From assembly GCF_042100115.1 (NCBI RefSeq), contig NC_091280.1:1612001-1676000 (forward strand): a DNA stretch of 64,000 bases, given 5' to 3'. The translations under genes and the position numbers were made by a program. Of the stretch, positions 43,818 to 53,580 are shown in pieces. This stretch comes from Alternaria dauci (taxonomy: Eukaryota; Ascomycota; Dothideomycetes; Pleosporales; Pleosporaceae). The notes under the pieces were generated by a model. That model did no database searches. It was given only the letters and a program-made list of their open reading frames with translations, and was not told the origin of the DNA. The stretch's first letter is position 1, and each line of letters opens with the position of its first letter.

Positions 43818-45495
43818 TTAGTCAATCTCTGGCATTAACTCATCGTCCTCAATGAGATCGGGATCGACCTTGCTCCCCAGATCAGTGTCTTCCAAGAACG
43901 AACGGCCTCGCAGTGCTTCGGGCAAGTACTCTTGCTTCACCTTTCCGTCTAGATAGTCCGGGTTGTATTTGTATCCATCGCCGTAGCCCATGTCTTTCAT
44001 CAACTTCGTCGGTGCATTGCGAATGTGGTGCGGAATGGGCAGCGCGGCGATTCCTGGCTCCTTCAATGCATCCATGGCGCTGTGCAATCCTCGGTATGCG
44101 CGCGTCGACTTGGGCGAGAGGGATAGGGCGGTTACGGCGTGGGCGAGGTTGATGCGACACTCGGGCATGCCAATCTTCTCGCAGGCAGAGTATGTGGCCG
44201 TCGCGAGGGACAGCATTGTGTTGTCTGCCAGACCAACGTCTTCGGACGCGACGACGATGAGGCGACGGGCTATGTATCGTGGGTCTTCGCCAGATTCCAG
44301 CATACGTGCCAGGTAGTATAACGCAGCGTCGGGATCGGAGCCTCGTATCGACTTGTGCAGAGCGGATATGGTGTCGTAGTGTTGGTCACCGGCGCGGTCG
44401 TATACGAGGGTCTTGGTCAGGCTCTGTTGTATCTTCTCTTTGGTCATGTCGGGTTGCTTCGCCAGGTTCATGGCTAGTTCGAGAAGATTGAGGGCTGTTC
44501 TGGCGTCGCCGTCAGAGAAGCGAGCAAAGTACTCCAGCATTGACTTGTCAAGGATTGGAGATGTGTAGTTTTCGGAGACGATTGCACGTTCCAGTATTCG
44601 CACCAAGTGGTCTTCTTGGAGGTCGTCGAGCGTAAAGGTCCGGCATCTTGATAGCAGTGCGGAGATGACTTTGAAGGATGGGTTCTCGGTCGTCGCGGCT
44701 ATGAGGGTTATTGTGCCAGACTCGACAGGCCCAAGGAAGGCGTCTTGCTGTGTCTTTGAGAAGCGATGCAGCTCGTCGCAGAAGACGATGGTCCTTCGAC
44801 CCGTCAGCTGCAGCTCTCTGAAGGCTTCTGTGAAGATCTTGCGCACTTCGTCGAGCTTCGTGCTTGTGCTGTTGATCTCGACGAAGCGCGAGCCTGATTT
44901 GTTGGCGATTAAGCGTGCAATTGTGGTTTTGCCTTTGCGGAAAGTCAGCTCCTGAGTCGGGCATTCAAGAAGCAGAGGGAGCGTTACCCGTTCCTGGTCG
45001 TCCCCAGAGCACCATTGATGGCAGTCTGCCCTCGTCGACCATGCCTCGAAGAACACCGCCAGGACCCACGAGCTCCTGGCCGTATACATGATCCAGTGAC
45101 ATGGGCCTCATGCGCTCAGCCAGCGGCATGGCATCTGCCACTGCCTTGAGTTTCCGCGCCCGCTTTGGGACTGATGGCGAATTGGGCTCGCCATTTGCGT
45201 ATGCATCCGCCGCCTCATCAAAAGTCCGCTTGGTAGAGGCGGGTGGTGTCTTGGACCGCTCCACAAGCTGCGTGGCTGCTGGCGGCGGCGGCGGAGGTGA
45301 TGAGGTCGGGTGTGCATTCTTCTGTGTCGCGCTCGGGGGTTTGCGTGCGCCTGGCGTGAAGAAGCTGTGCGCCTTGCCCAAACCCGGCGCGGCCTGTGGT
45401 TCGGTCTCGAGCAGAAAGTCTTGGCAGGCGCTGTCGATGTGTTCGTTGATTCGGGCGTCGTTGACGGCTTTGGCGCAGATGGGGCAGTCGACCAT
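43818..45495 (-). CDS. MGS1: MGS1/WRNIP1-type AAA+ ATPase, 540 aa
   Basis: DNA-dependent ATPase of the MgsA/RarA/WRNIP1 clade, which stabilises stalled replication forks and binds ubiquitinated PCNA in the nucleus. Two exons: 45495-44988 and 44932-43818, phase 1. The intron splits the Walker A glycine: WGRPGTG|KTT, residues 165-173. Walker B is FCDELHRF (DELH at 222-225), and sensor motifs include [20 protein letters not shown]. The N-terminus has a UBZ4-type ubiquitin-binding zinc finger (C4, C7, H19, C24). The C-terminal tetramerisation region is present ([36 protein letters not shown]). A Pro-rich linker joins UBZ and ATPase. It is divergently transcribed from the BNA3-like gene 202 bp away. 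Confidence 0.95.
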
Positions 45496-45697
45496 ATTCG
45501 AAGGTGAGTGGCTCGACGCACGCGACGCGAATTATCCTGGGGTAACGCGACGAGCCCGGCCGGCGCTATCTCGGAAAGCGCCCCGCTTGATGACGGCAGA
45601 CGACGGACTGCAGAGCACGCAATACCCCAAACAAGCACACCAGACGCTGCCATTTGTGACTCCTCGGGGATTTTTCTCATGTGCCAGTGATACGGCC
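45496..45697. promoter_or_regulatory. 202-bp head-to-head promoter between MGS1 and the aminotransferase
   Basis: Both start codons face away from this short GC-rich segment, so it must drive both genes (or 307 bp if the downstream start of the aminotransferase is used). No TATA box is seen. Confidence 0.6.
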
Positions 45698-47137
45698 ATG
45701 CGAAGTATCGTGGCCCCAGCTATAACATCTGTCTGCCGAACCTCCGCGAAGAGACCATCCTCAATCTCAAAGTGCCCCACCAGCTGCCCCTTCCCACGAG
45801 CCATGTCTGCGACAACAAGGAGGGAAGATCCCTTCAAGCCCGCGAAGCGAGTCGCCGGGCAGAAGCAGGATGTCTGGTACGTCGTCGAGTTCTAGCATGC
45901 GACGACAGCTGACAGCGACAGGTCCATCGTCAACGAAGCTGCGGCGGCCTCGCCGGTGCAGCCCATTGTCAACATGGGCCAGGGCTTCTTTGGCTACAAT
46001 CCCCCCAAATTCGTTCTCGATGCCGCCAAAGCTGCCCTCGACCAAGTCGACTGCAACCAGTACTCGCCCACCAAAGGCCGCCCGCGGTTAAAGAAGGCCA
46101 TTGCCAATGCCTACTCACCTTTCTTCGGTCGCGACATAGATCCAGACAAGGAAGTCACAATCACGACCGGCGCAAACGAAGGCATGTTGAGCGCCTTCAT
46201 GGGCTTTCTGGAAGAAGGAGACGAGGTCATCGTCTTCGAACCCTTCTTCGACCAGTACATTAGCAATATTGAAATGCCAGGCGGAAAGGTTGTCTACGTG
46301 CCCCTGCATCCCCCCAAAGACGGTGCGACCAAGACAACGTCTGCAGCCGAATGGAGCCTTGACATGAAAGAGCTGGAAGCTGCCATTACACCCAAGACCC
46401 GCATGATTGTCATCAACTCCCCCCACAACCCCATTGGCAAGGTCTTTTCAAAAGAAGAACTGCAAGCCATTGGCGATTTGTGCGTAAAACACAACATCAT
46501 CATTCTTTCAGACGAAGTCTACGACCGTTTATACTACGTTCCCTTTACCCGCGTCGCTACCCTTTCACCCGAGATTGCCAAGCTCACATTGACGGTCGGC
46601 TCAGGAGGCAAGAACTTTTACGCTACCGGGTGGAGAGTCGGCTGGCTGATTGGCCCTGAGCATCTCATCAAGTACGTCAGTGCAGCGCATACACGAATCT
46701 GCTACAGCAGTGTCTCGCCGCTCCAGGAAGCAACAGCCATTGGTTTCGAGCAAGCCGATGCCCACAACTTCTGGGAAGAGTCAAAGAAGGAGATGAAAGC
46801 CAAGATTGACAGGTTCACCGCTGTCTTTGACGAGCTCAAATTGCCCTACTCGGACCCAGAAGGCGGATACTTTGTCCTAGTGAACATGTCAAAGGTCAAA
46901 CTACCAAGTGACTACGAGTTCCCTCCTCATGTGGCGGAAAGGCCGAGGGACTTCCAGCTCAGTTGGTTCCTGATCAAAGAAGTCGGTGTGGCGGCCATTC
47001 CCCCGACTGAGTTCTTTACTCCAGGCAATGCACACATTGTCGAAGACTGGCTACGGTTTGCCGTGTGCAAGAACGATGACGTCCTTGAAAGCGCCATGGA
47101 GAGGCTCAGGAGTCTGAAAAAGTATATCCAGGAATAA
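45698..47137 (+). CDS. BNA3: BNA3-like kynurenine/glutamine aminotransferase, possible dual targeting
   Basis: PLP-dependent fold-type-I aminotransferase; yeast Bna3 converts kynurenine to kynurenic acid and is related to mammalian kynurenine aminotransferases. Exon 1 ends at 45876, exon 2 is 45922-47137 (phase 2, 45-bp intron). Two in-frame starts exist: 45698 (464 aa) and 45803 (429 aa). The extra 35 residues begin MRSIVAPAITSVCRTSAKRP, Arg/Ser-rich and almost acid-free, as in mitochondrial presequences; the shorter form begins MSATTRREDPFKPAKR. Core motifs: NMGQGFFGYNPP, TTGANEGMLSAF, INSPHNPIGKVF, LSDEVYDRLYY, and the PLP-lysine block GSGGKNFYATGWRVGW with Lys290 of the long form. The C-terminal domain is complete. 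Confidence 0.93.
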
Positions 47138-47510
47138 ACGCTAGATCGGATGTCAGATACAACCAATTGAAGATGCTGAAAATTCTGACGACAAATGTTG
47201 GACTCACCCCGTTGTTGGCCACCGCACGTGTGGGTTTGAAGACAACAGAATTTAGCAGAATATGGACAGTGTGGGCGCCCTTACAGAGTATCACACCAGG
47301 GTCAACCACTTTAGCAGTATGTTCACATTCACCGTAACCGTCTCCACTTCAATTATCACCTTCACTTCATCTACGTTACCCATTAGGCACCGCCTAGCCC
47401 GCGTATGTATAACACGCGATGCTCGCTTCAAATTTGACTCACCACCACCGCACTTACTACAGATACTCTCTGAACCCTCCACTTTCAATCAAAACCACCG
47501 ACCAACAACA
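47138..47510. other. Intergenic
   Basis: About 370 bp; presumably aminotransferase 3' UTR and promoter of the small secreted-protein gene. Nothing else seen. Confidence 0.5.
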
Positions 47511-47885
47511 ATGCGCAGCGAGATGGTTGCATTTATGCTTTGGTTCGTCCTTCTTGCTATGGCTTTGCCGCAGAGCAGTGTCGCTACAGCGACCCAAAGC
47601 GCGCCAACAATGGCACAGCTCAAAAAGACACCCGGTTTCCGGCCCGGTCTCATCAACCGTCCCTCTCCTGGGCCCAAGCCACCAGCCATAGACCTTCCGC
47701 GCCTGTCTAGGATCCTCCTTCCCAGTCTGACGCCCATGCCCACGCCCACAAGGACTTCGTCAGGAAGGGTAGTTTGGATCACAACAACGCCAGGCGGCGG
47801 GGTGACTACAGTCACTTCAGTCGTAACGAGCGTAGTGATTGCCTCACCGCCGCCGCGTACCACCACCGTCACTATGTGGGTATAA
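47511..47885 (+). CDS. Small secreted or surface Thr/Pro-rich protein, 124 aa
   Basis: Single exon. A signal peptide covers about residues 1-25 (SEMVAFMLWFVLLAMALPQS). The mature part is Pro-rich (RPSPGPKPPAIDLPRLSR) then Thr/Val/Ser-rich (TTTPGGGVTTVTSVVTSVV), a composition suitable for O-glycosylation. There is no cysteine and no clear GPI signal. Family not recognised. The preceding CCAACAACA context and CT-rich leader support the ATG at 47511. Confidence 0.55.
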   Translation: MRSEMVAFMLWFVLLAMALPQSSVATATQSAPTMAQLKKTPGFRPGLINRPSPGPKPPAIDLPRLSRILLPSLTPMPTPTRTSSGRVVWITTTPGGGVTTVTSVVTSVVIASPPPRTTTVTMWV

Positions 47886-48481
47886 CCAAACAACGTTGCG
47901 AAGCGTGAAGAGTAGCATCCAGTGGAGACCGAAGAGGACGCGGCCTTTATCCCTGCTGCCACAGATCAACTTGAGGCAGTCCTAGAGCCAGGAGACAACA
48001 CTTCACTCTCGCCCAACACCAACGAACCATGTACACATAGAGGTTAAGTGACCAGGACGAAATGGTCTTAAGGACTCGTTCAAGGATATCGGAAACGAAG
48101 TTGTGGAGTCTTGAGTGCGGGGATAATGGGTGCATTGGGGGGCAGACTGAGAGGGACTGCCATGACAATATTGATGGGTCGACAAAGATTTCGTCGATTG
48201 GTGATAAACCTCACTGTAGTGACAACTCGCTGTAGAGAAACAACTTCAATGACAACTTGAACCTTGCAGTCCAAAAATCATAGTGAACGGGATCTACCTT
48301 TGTGAAAAAGTACATGATGGGTGTAGGCATTACGTACGGTAAATCGTCTCCTTCATTTTCTTTTGGTCAGATCAGGTTCTACATGGCTGCGCACGCTTTC
48401 ACATAAGATTTGTCAATCAGGAAAAGGTACTGGGTATCAAAGTATCATGATTCATAGCTTCATTACTTCAGTAACAACTCA
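47886..48481. other. Intergenic between convergent genes
   Basis: No coding signal, RNA or repeat recognised in this 600-bp spacer. Confidence 0.45.
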
Positions 48482-50320
48482 TTATTCGTCATCGTCATAT
48501 GCTTCTCGGTCTTGGAACACCAAGAACTCGCCCGCGTCGTTGCCCACAATCTTCTGCCAAACCTCTTTGACGTTTTCAAGCACTGCGTCCTCGAATGCGA
48601 GGTCCATAGAGGGGGGCGGGAAGCGAACGACATGATCACCATCAAATGGTAGCATCTCCGATCCAGACGAGGCCCGCTGTTGGTACTCGACAGACCACAG
48701 GATTGTAGGCAATGGTGTTGTGTCCTGAGCAGAGAGCAATGACTCTATAGCCTGTCGAAGCAGGGCAAACCCTCTTCGATTGTCCATCGATGTCGAAGCA
48801 TATAGTACACCTGAGAATAGTCAGCAACACGAAGTAATAAGAACATGCGTTGAAAGTGTGGTTGATGTGCCGTTGTATCAGCTTGTCAGAGTTATTGTCT
48901 TCAATGGTGTTCAGACAATGTAGATAAGTATTCGTAGGTTTGTTCATCATAACAGCAGGAGTGAGAAGAGGAGCCAACTTACATTGACCGGAAGGACACT
49001 CGCCAGTGTCGCTCGAATGCACGAAGACGTGGACTGGCGGAAGCTCTTCAGCTTGCGAGTCCAGCGTCAAGGCGCCGGATGGGAAGACAACAACTGCTGC
49101 AGCAGGTGCAGGTGCTTCCTCCGCGATGGGCGGGAAGAGATGTGACAAGGACGACGACACAATAGTCATCGACCTGCAGTAGGTATCTTCAGACGCGGTT
49201 GATGAGTTTCCTCCGATCACCCACTTCGCAGTAACAACTTCGCCGTCTTTCAGGCGGAGCTTTGTACCGTTTTCGGTTGTCTCCGCGGTTCCCTCAGTGG
49301 GTGGAGCTATGCCTTTTCCAAGAACATAGACACCACCACCCACAGCGCATGCTCGGCACGACACCTGACTGATTTCGGACAACCCGCCCCATTTCGGGAT
49401 GACGGCTCCAAAACCAGGCCCGAATACACCGATCGAACGCAGATGCCTCGCAATTCTCGGTAGAGCGTATTCCGTAGTCGTCCGGTCAGGCCCGGCTGGC
49501 GAGAGTGTGAGCGCCATCAGTGGTCCTTGCAGGCTTGCTGGAACCTTGAACTGCTCTGCCAAGAAACTCGAGAAGGGCTGTTGACGATGCTCCTCCCACA
49601 CCTCAGTCTGTTCCTCGTATTCGCTGATAAAGCGCAAAAACTTCATCAACGCGCGTTTGGCCTTAAAATCGAGGTTGTGATCCTGGAAGACATCTTCCCG
49701 ACCGTTTGGCACCTTCAGCAGCCTCGCGTGCGATGATGAGCTTTCACTCTGTGCATCTGCAGAGTATACCCACCAGGTACCGACAGCAAGAAACTCAAGC
49801 TGACGATAAACCCTTGACGAGACAAGGTAGCCGAGGAGAGAGGAGCGCGCATAGATGACCTGGGGGCTCAAGGACAGGCTATATACCCTTAAGAAGGACA
49901 GTGCGGGAGCGGCGTCAGCGACCTCGGGTTTAGTGATGGTAACATCGGAGAAGACCGCATTTGCAGTTCCTTGGACACGTTAGCGATGGCCAAATCTCTC
50001 CGAGTCGTCCCTACTTACCATCTTTCATCCGCTGTGCCCACTCTTCAGCTTCTTGTAAGCTAAAGGCAGCCTCTGCACCTCCGTAGAAGTCATTCTCGTC
50101 GACATGGAGGATCTTCTTGTCCGAGCGCGACAGAGCTCTTCAAGCGCTGCGTCAGTCAGATCGCGTCCGCTCTCGTCGGCAAGTAAGATACATACAAAGC
50201 GAGAAGAGACTGCTGTAGGCCGGTGCCTACAATCAGCACGTCCCACTCGGTGTTGTCGAGAGTTTCCATGTTGGAGCTGTTGGAAGAGATTGAAATGCTG
50301 GGAGAAGGTGGTAGCGCCAT
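48482..50320 (-). CDS. MRS6: Rab escort protein (Rab geranylgeranyltransferase component A), 519 aa
   Basis: Presents newly made Rab GTPases to geranylgeranyltransferase II and delivers prenylated Rabs to membranes; cytosolic. Four exons: 50320-50196, 50137-50019, 49969-48983, 48810-48482, exactly 520 codons. The GDI/REP nucleotide-fold motif is DVLIVGTGLQQSLLALALSR starting near residue 27, followed by KKILHVDENDFYGGAEAAFS, the REP/GDI YGG block. Further matches are VYRQLEFLAVGTWWVY, ALMKFLRFISEYEEQ and GFGAVIPKWGGLSEISQVSC, and the CVLYASTSMD segment spanning the last intron. The acidic C-terminus is DREAYDDDE. The large insert compared with Rab-GDI supports REP rather than GDI. Start at MALPPSPSIS; an ATG giving METLDNTEW is an alternative. 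Confidence 0.9.
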
Positions 50321-50741
50321 TTTAGCGTGGGTGACTAAGCGGGGCTGGTGACAAAATCTGTCGACCGCTGCCGAGGAGCTTTCCTTCGCCATCGCGCACG
50401 CTCAGGACATCCCGGCATCATGTATGGCATGTCCGAACAGCATCCTGATCTTCACTGATCCGGACCTGTGCGCGTGAGAAGAACATCTCGTCCGGTATCT
50501 ACTGCTTTGGATTTCACCTGAATTAGCGGCTCGAATGTGGCGATACATTACTTTGAGACTCTGAAGCTTTTGTCTTCATTGCACATTGCACAACTGAACG
50601 TTCATCATTTTTGGTGATAACCTATCTCCTCCTAGCGAGAGTTGTTCGTTCGCAGATGTCGATCTTGCTGTCATACCTAAATTGCATAGTGACATGCTGC
50701 GATGCGCTCAAATGAAAGAGACATTACAACGTGATCGCGAC
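50321..50741. other. Intergenic
   Basis: About 420 bp containing the upstream region of the Rab escort gene and the 3' side of the kinase gene. Nothing else seen. Confidence 0.45.
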
Positions 50742-51437
50742 CTACTCTGGTCTCGTCTCCTCATGCAACACAGGGATAATATGAAGAAAGCTCAACACAT
50801 CCTCCCAGTCGTTGTCCACCCCTGGATCAATCTCGACGACATTTACCCTGTCATGCTTCATCGCCGCCACAATCTCGTCAATAGACTTTTCGTGATCATC
50901 GAATCGCTTCTCAAAGACATCCCCCGCCCTACCACGACTCAAAAACCGCTGTCTAGCCACTGCCCGGTCAACACACAGTAGGAGTGTCCAGGTACTACTG
51001 TCAGGCTGCCATATATCCTTCACGCTGTCCTTGAACGTCTCCCAGCGATCTACTCCCCTCGGAAATCCATCAATTAGAATTCGTAGGTTTGGTGGTACCA
51101 CACCGTTGGGAAAGATACGCTCCTTGACGTACTTGGGTGTCACGTTTGAAGGAGCTAGTGTCCCTGCTTTGACGTTCGTGGCGAAGTCCTCGAGCTCAGC
51201 AACGGACAGCTTGCTTTTGATACGTGCAGCGTGGCCGCTTGCATCTGAGGAGATCAGGTTGCGGAGTTCATCACCGATGGAGAAGTGGTCCAGCTTGAAG
51301 TTTTTGACGAGAGCGGTACATAACGTCGACTTACCGGCGCACGGCGGGCCGAGCACGTAGATGATAAGGGGCGTGGATGATATGCTGGGCTCAGATGCCG
51401 TGCTGTGCATCGCCACGTTGGTGGTCTTGTTGTTCAT
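50742..51437 (-). CDS. P-loop nucleoside-monophosphate kinase-like protein, 231 aa
   Basis: Adenylate/UMP-CMP kinase superfamily. The P-loop is LGPPCAGKST (residues 29-38), with the NMP-binding segment HFSIGDELRNLI and the family motif LIDGFPRGVDRW (residues 121-132). A later RFLSRGRAGDVFEKRFDDHE block corresponds to the lid and the LxxRGxxxxRxDD arginines, so the essential residues appear present. Single exon. The lid is short, as in UMP-CMP kinases, but overall similarity to those is weak, so the substrate is uncertain. It lies tail-to-head 230 bp from the GlcNAc-6-P deacetylase gene on the same strand. Confidence 0.82.
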   Translation of the reverse strand: MNNKTTNVAMHSTASEPSISSTPLIIYVLGPPCAGKSTLCTALVKNFKLDHFSIGDELRNLISSDASGHAARIKSKLSVAELEDFATNVKAGTLAPSNVTPKYVKERIFPNGVVPPNLRILIDGFPRGVDRWETFKDSVKDIWQPDSSTWTLLLCVDRAVARQRFLSRGRAGDVFEKRFDDHEKSIDEIVAAMKHDRVNVVEIDPGVDNDWEDVLSFLHIIPVLHEETRPE

Positions 51438-51666
51438 ATTTTTGGAGTATATGATTAGCAGTATCAGAGGGTTTTTTGTGGCTCACGCATTAAATACGCA
51501 CCGGATATGCTTCACTGATTCTTTGACTTCACGCCAACGTTCTTTGACAATGCAAGCTCTCAACCCACACATTATTCAAACTTCTACACAACCTCAGCAC
51601 GCATCTAGCTCCTCAGCGCCGTACTACGAAACATCTTGACATGATTGCCGTCAGTGAGAGTCAGCG

Positions 51667-53001
51667 CTAACCCCTCAATTCAGCATTGTCTTCATGTGCT
51701 CGAATGTCTTCTTCCCTATCCCACACCTTGTGCCCGGCGACCCATGTTTGAAGCACCTCGCCGTGCTCACTCAACACAGTCAAGTCTGCCCTCCTGCCTT
51801 CCTTGAGTATACCTCTGCCACCTTCACCATCAACGCCCATGAAAGCAGCCACATTTTCTGTCACTGTACCTACAGCTTCGGCGATTCCACACCCAGACCA
51901 ATCCATCAGGTTCCTCACACTCTGCTGGAGTGGAATACATCCGCCAATCAACGTATCGGTTCCTGCGATTGTCGCTCGTGTTCCGCTCTTGACCTGTTCG
52001 AAAGGGATCTGCGAGTGACCAGGGTATGTCCCGTCTTTGAGAGATGCAAGTTCAATACTATCGGTGATCAGAATTGACCGCTTTGGATTGGAGCGATGAA
52101 GCAACGAAACGGTATTTGGATGAAGATGTTCCCCATCGGCAATGATCGTGTGCCATGGTGGTGAGATCTTTCCTGCTTCTGGCAGCGATACCAATCCGGC
52201 TAGCCCAGGCGCTCTCGATGCCCAAGCTGGCATCGCGTTCAAGGTATGCGTCAAGCCACTTGCTCCAGCCTTCAGTCCAGTCAATCCTTGTTGGTAAGTT
52301 GCGGTCGAATGACCCATCGCTACCTTGACACCCTGCGACGTCAGTGTCTTGATAAGTGCCGCTGAGTCGGGAAGCTCTGGTGCGACGGTCACAAGCTTGA
52401 CAGCAGATTGCAGATTAGAGGATCCATAGACGGTCGAAGGGGATGCTGAACAAGAACTAAAAAGGGAGCTGTCGTGGGCGCCTTTCTTGGCAGGATGCAG
52501 ATACGGGCCTTCAGTGTGAGCTCCAAGAAGAGACGCTGAAGAGGCAATCTGGCGAGGCTTCAGAGAGGGAAGGATCTGGAGAGCAGTCAGTAGGCTGCAC
52601 ATGGTGTGCACTTGGCAGGGTTTGAAGCGCACGGCGAAGACACCTCAGCCCATCACATTTTGTCTTACCTTGCGGAATTCATCACTCTTTACGGTAGGTA
52701 TGGTTGCCCAGAATCCCGTGACACCCTGAGTCACGTAATACCTTGCAATGTCGTCTATCTTGTCTGCATACACTTTCTCGTCTTCATGATGGGTGAAGTG
52801 AAAACCATTCGCTCCATTGGTGTGCAGTTCGAGAAAGCCGGGGGCTATGATGCTGTCTTCCAAGTCAATGGCCTCGCCCCCGATGTAGCCGTCTCTTTTC
52901 AGGATGAGTCCGGTCTCATCGGAGATGACGAGATGGTCGTCGACCAGCTCGCCGTTGAGGATGTAGCGACAGTTGGTGAACAAGGTGAACCAGCCCGACA
53001 T
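51667..53001 (-). CDS. nagA: N-acetylglucosamine-6-phosphate deacetylase, 413 aa
   Basis: Metallohydrolase that converts GlcNAc-6-P to glucosamine-6-P plus acetate, in cytosolic amino-sugar and chitin catabolism. Two exons: 53001-52669 and 52575-51667, phase 0; the acceptor at CTCCAG|ATC restores the usual KILPSLKPR run. Family motifs: IIAPGFLELHTNGANGFHF (residues 52-70), LLGAHTEGPYLHPAKKGAHD with the metal-binding Glu, AMGHSTATY with a metal His, LTHTLNAMPAW, IIADGEHLHPN and ILITDSIELA with the catalytic Asp. The C-terminus VLSEHGEVLQTWVAGHKVW is typical. Length is normal. In other fungi the gene often sits in a GlcNAc cluster; no other member of that pathway is seen here. Confidence 0.94.
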
Positions 53002-53580
53002 ATTGCAGACCTGGCCAATAAATGTGCTGGAAACTGGTAGCGGGTAGCGGGAGTTACCAAAGCGTGAGTGGGGAAATCATGAGTCGTCCCAAGGCGGAGG
53101 GGCTGGATGGGCGCCGCCCCTCGCTGATTGGCCGACGACGCATTGCCATGCACGTCGACGTCATCGGCCGATCCCAGCGGGAAGTCGCGATGCGACGGCC
53201 AGGATGTGTATCAGAATTTCAGCCACGGTGGGGATTTTGACAGCTTCTTGTCGGCTTCTTGCCGTGGCACAGGCAAAGGCTGAGTACGCGTCGTGCGCAA
53301 GTGGTAACGCGGCTGCTCCAGTTCCAGTATGGGTGCTGCTTGCCCTACGTCATGGACTGCAATCGGCAGCGTCGCAGCCCCGCGCGTGTGCATCGCTTTC
53401 ATGCTTTCAGCTTTGCTTGTTCCTTGCTTTCGCTTCTCTTAAGCGGGGGGATCGTCACTAGGCTGAACCTCTCTCACGACATCCCTTGATCCTCCCGCAA
53501 CAGTCGCAACTGCTGGCTGAGTCCCGTCGCACGTCCACACCCTCGACCTGGGCGGTCACACGGAAGGAGACATATACAGA
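53002..53580. promoter_or_regulatory. Divergent upstream region of nagA and the tricalbin-like gene
   Basis: 579 bp between two divergent start codons, GC-rich near nagA and CT-rich toward the tricalbin-like ATG. It must contain both promoters; no motif is decisive. Confidence 0.5.
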
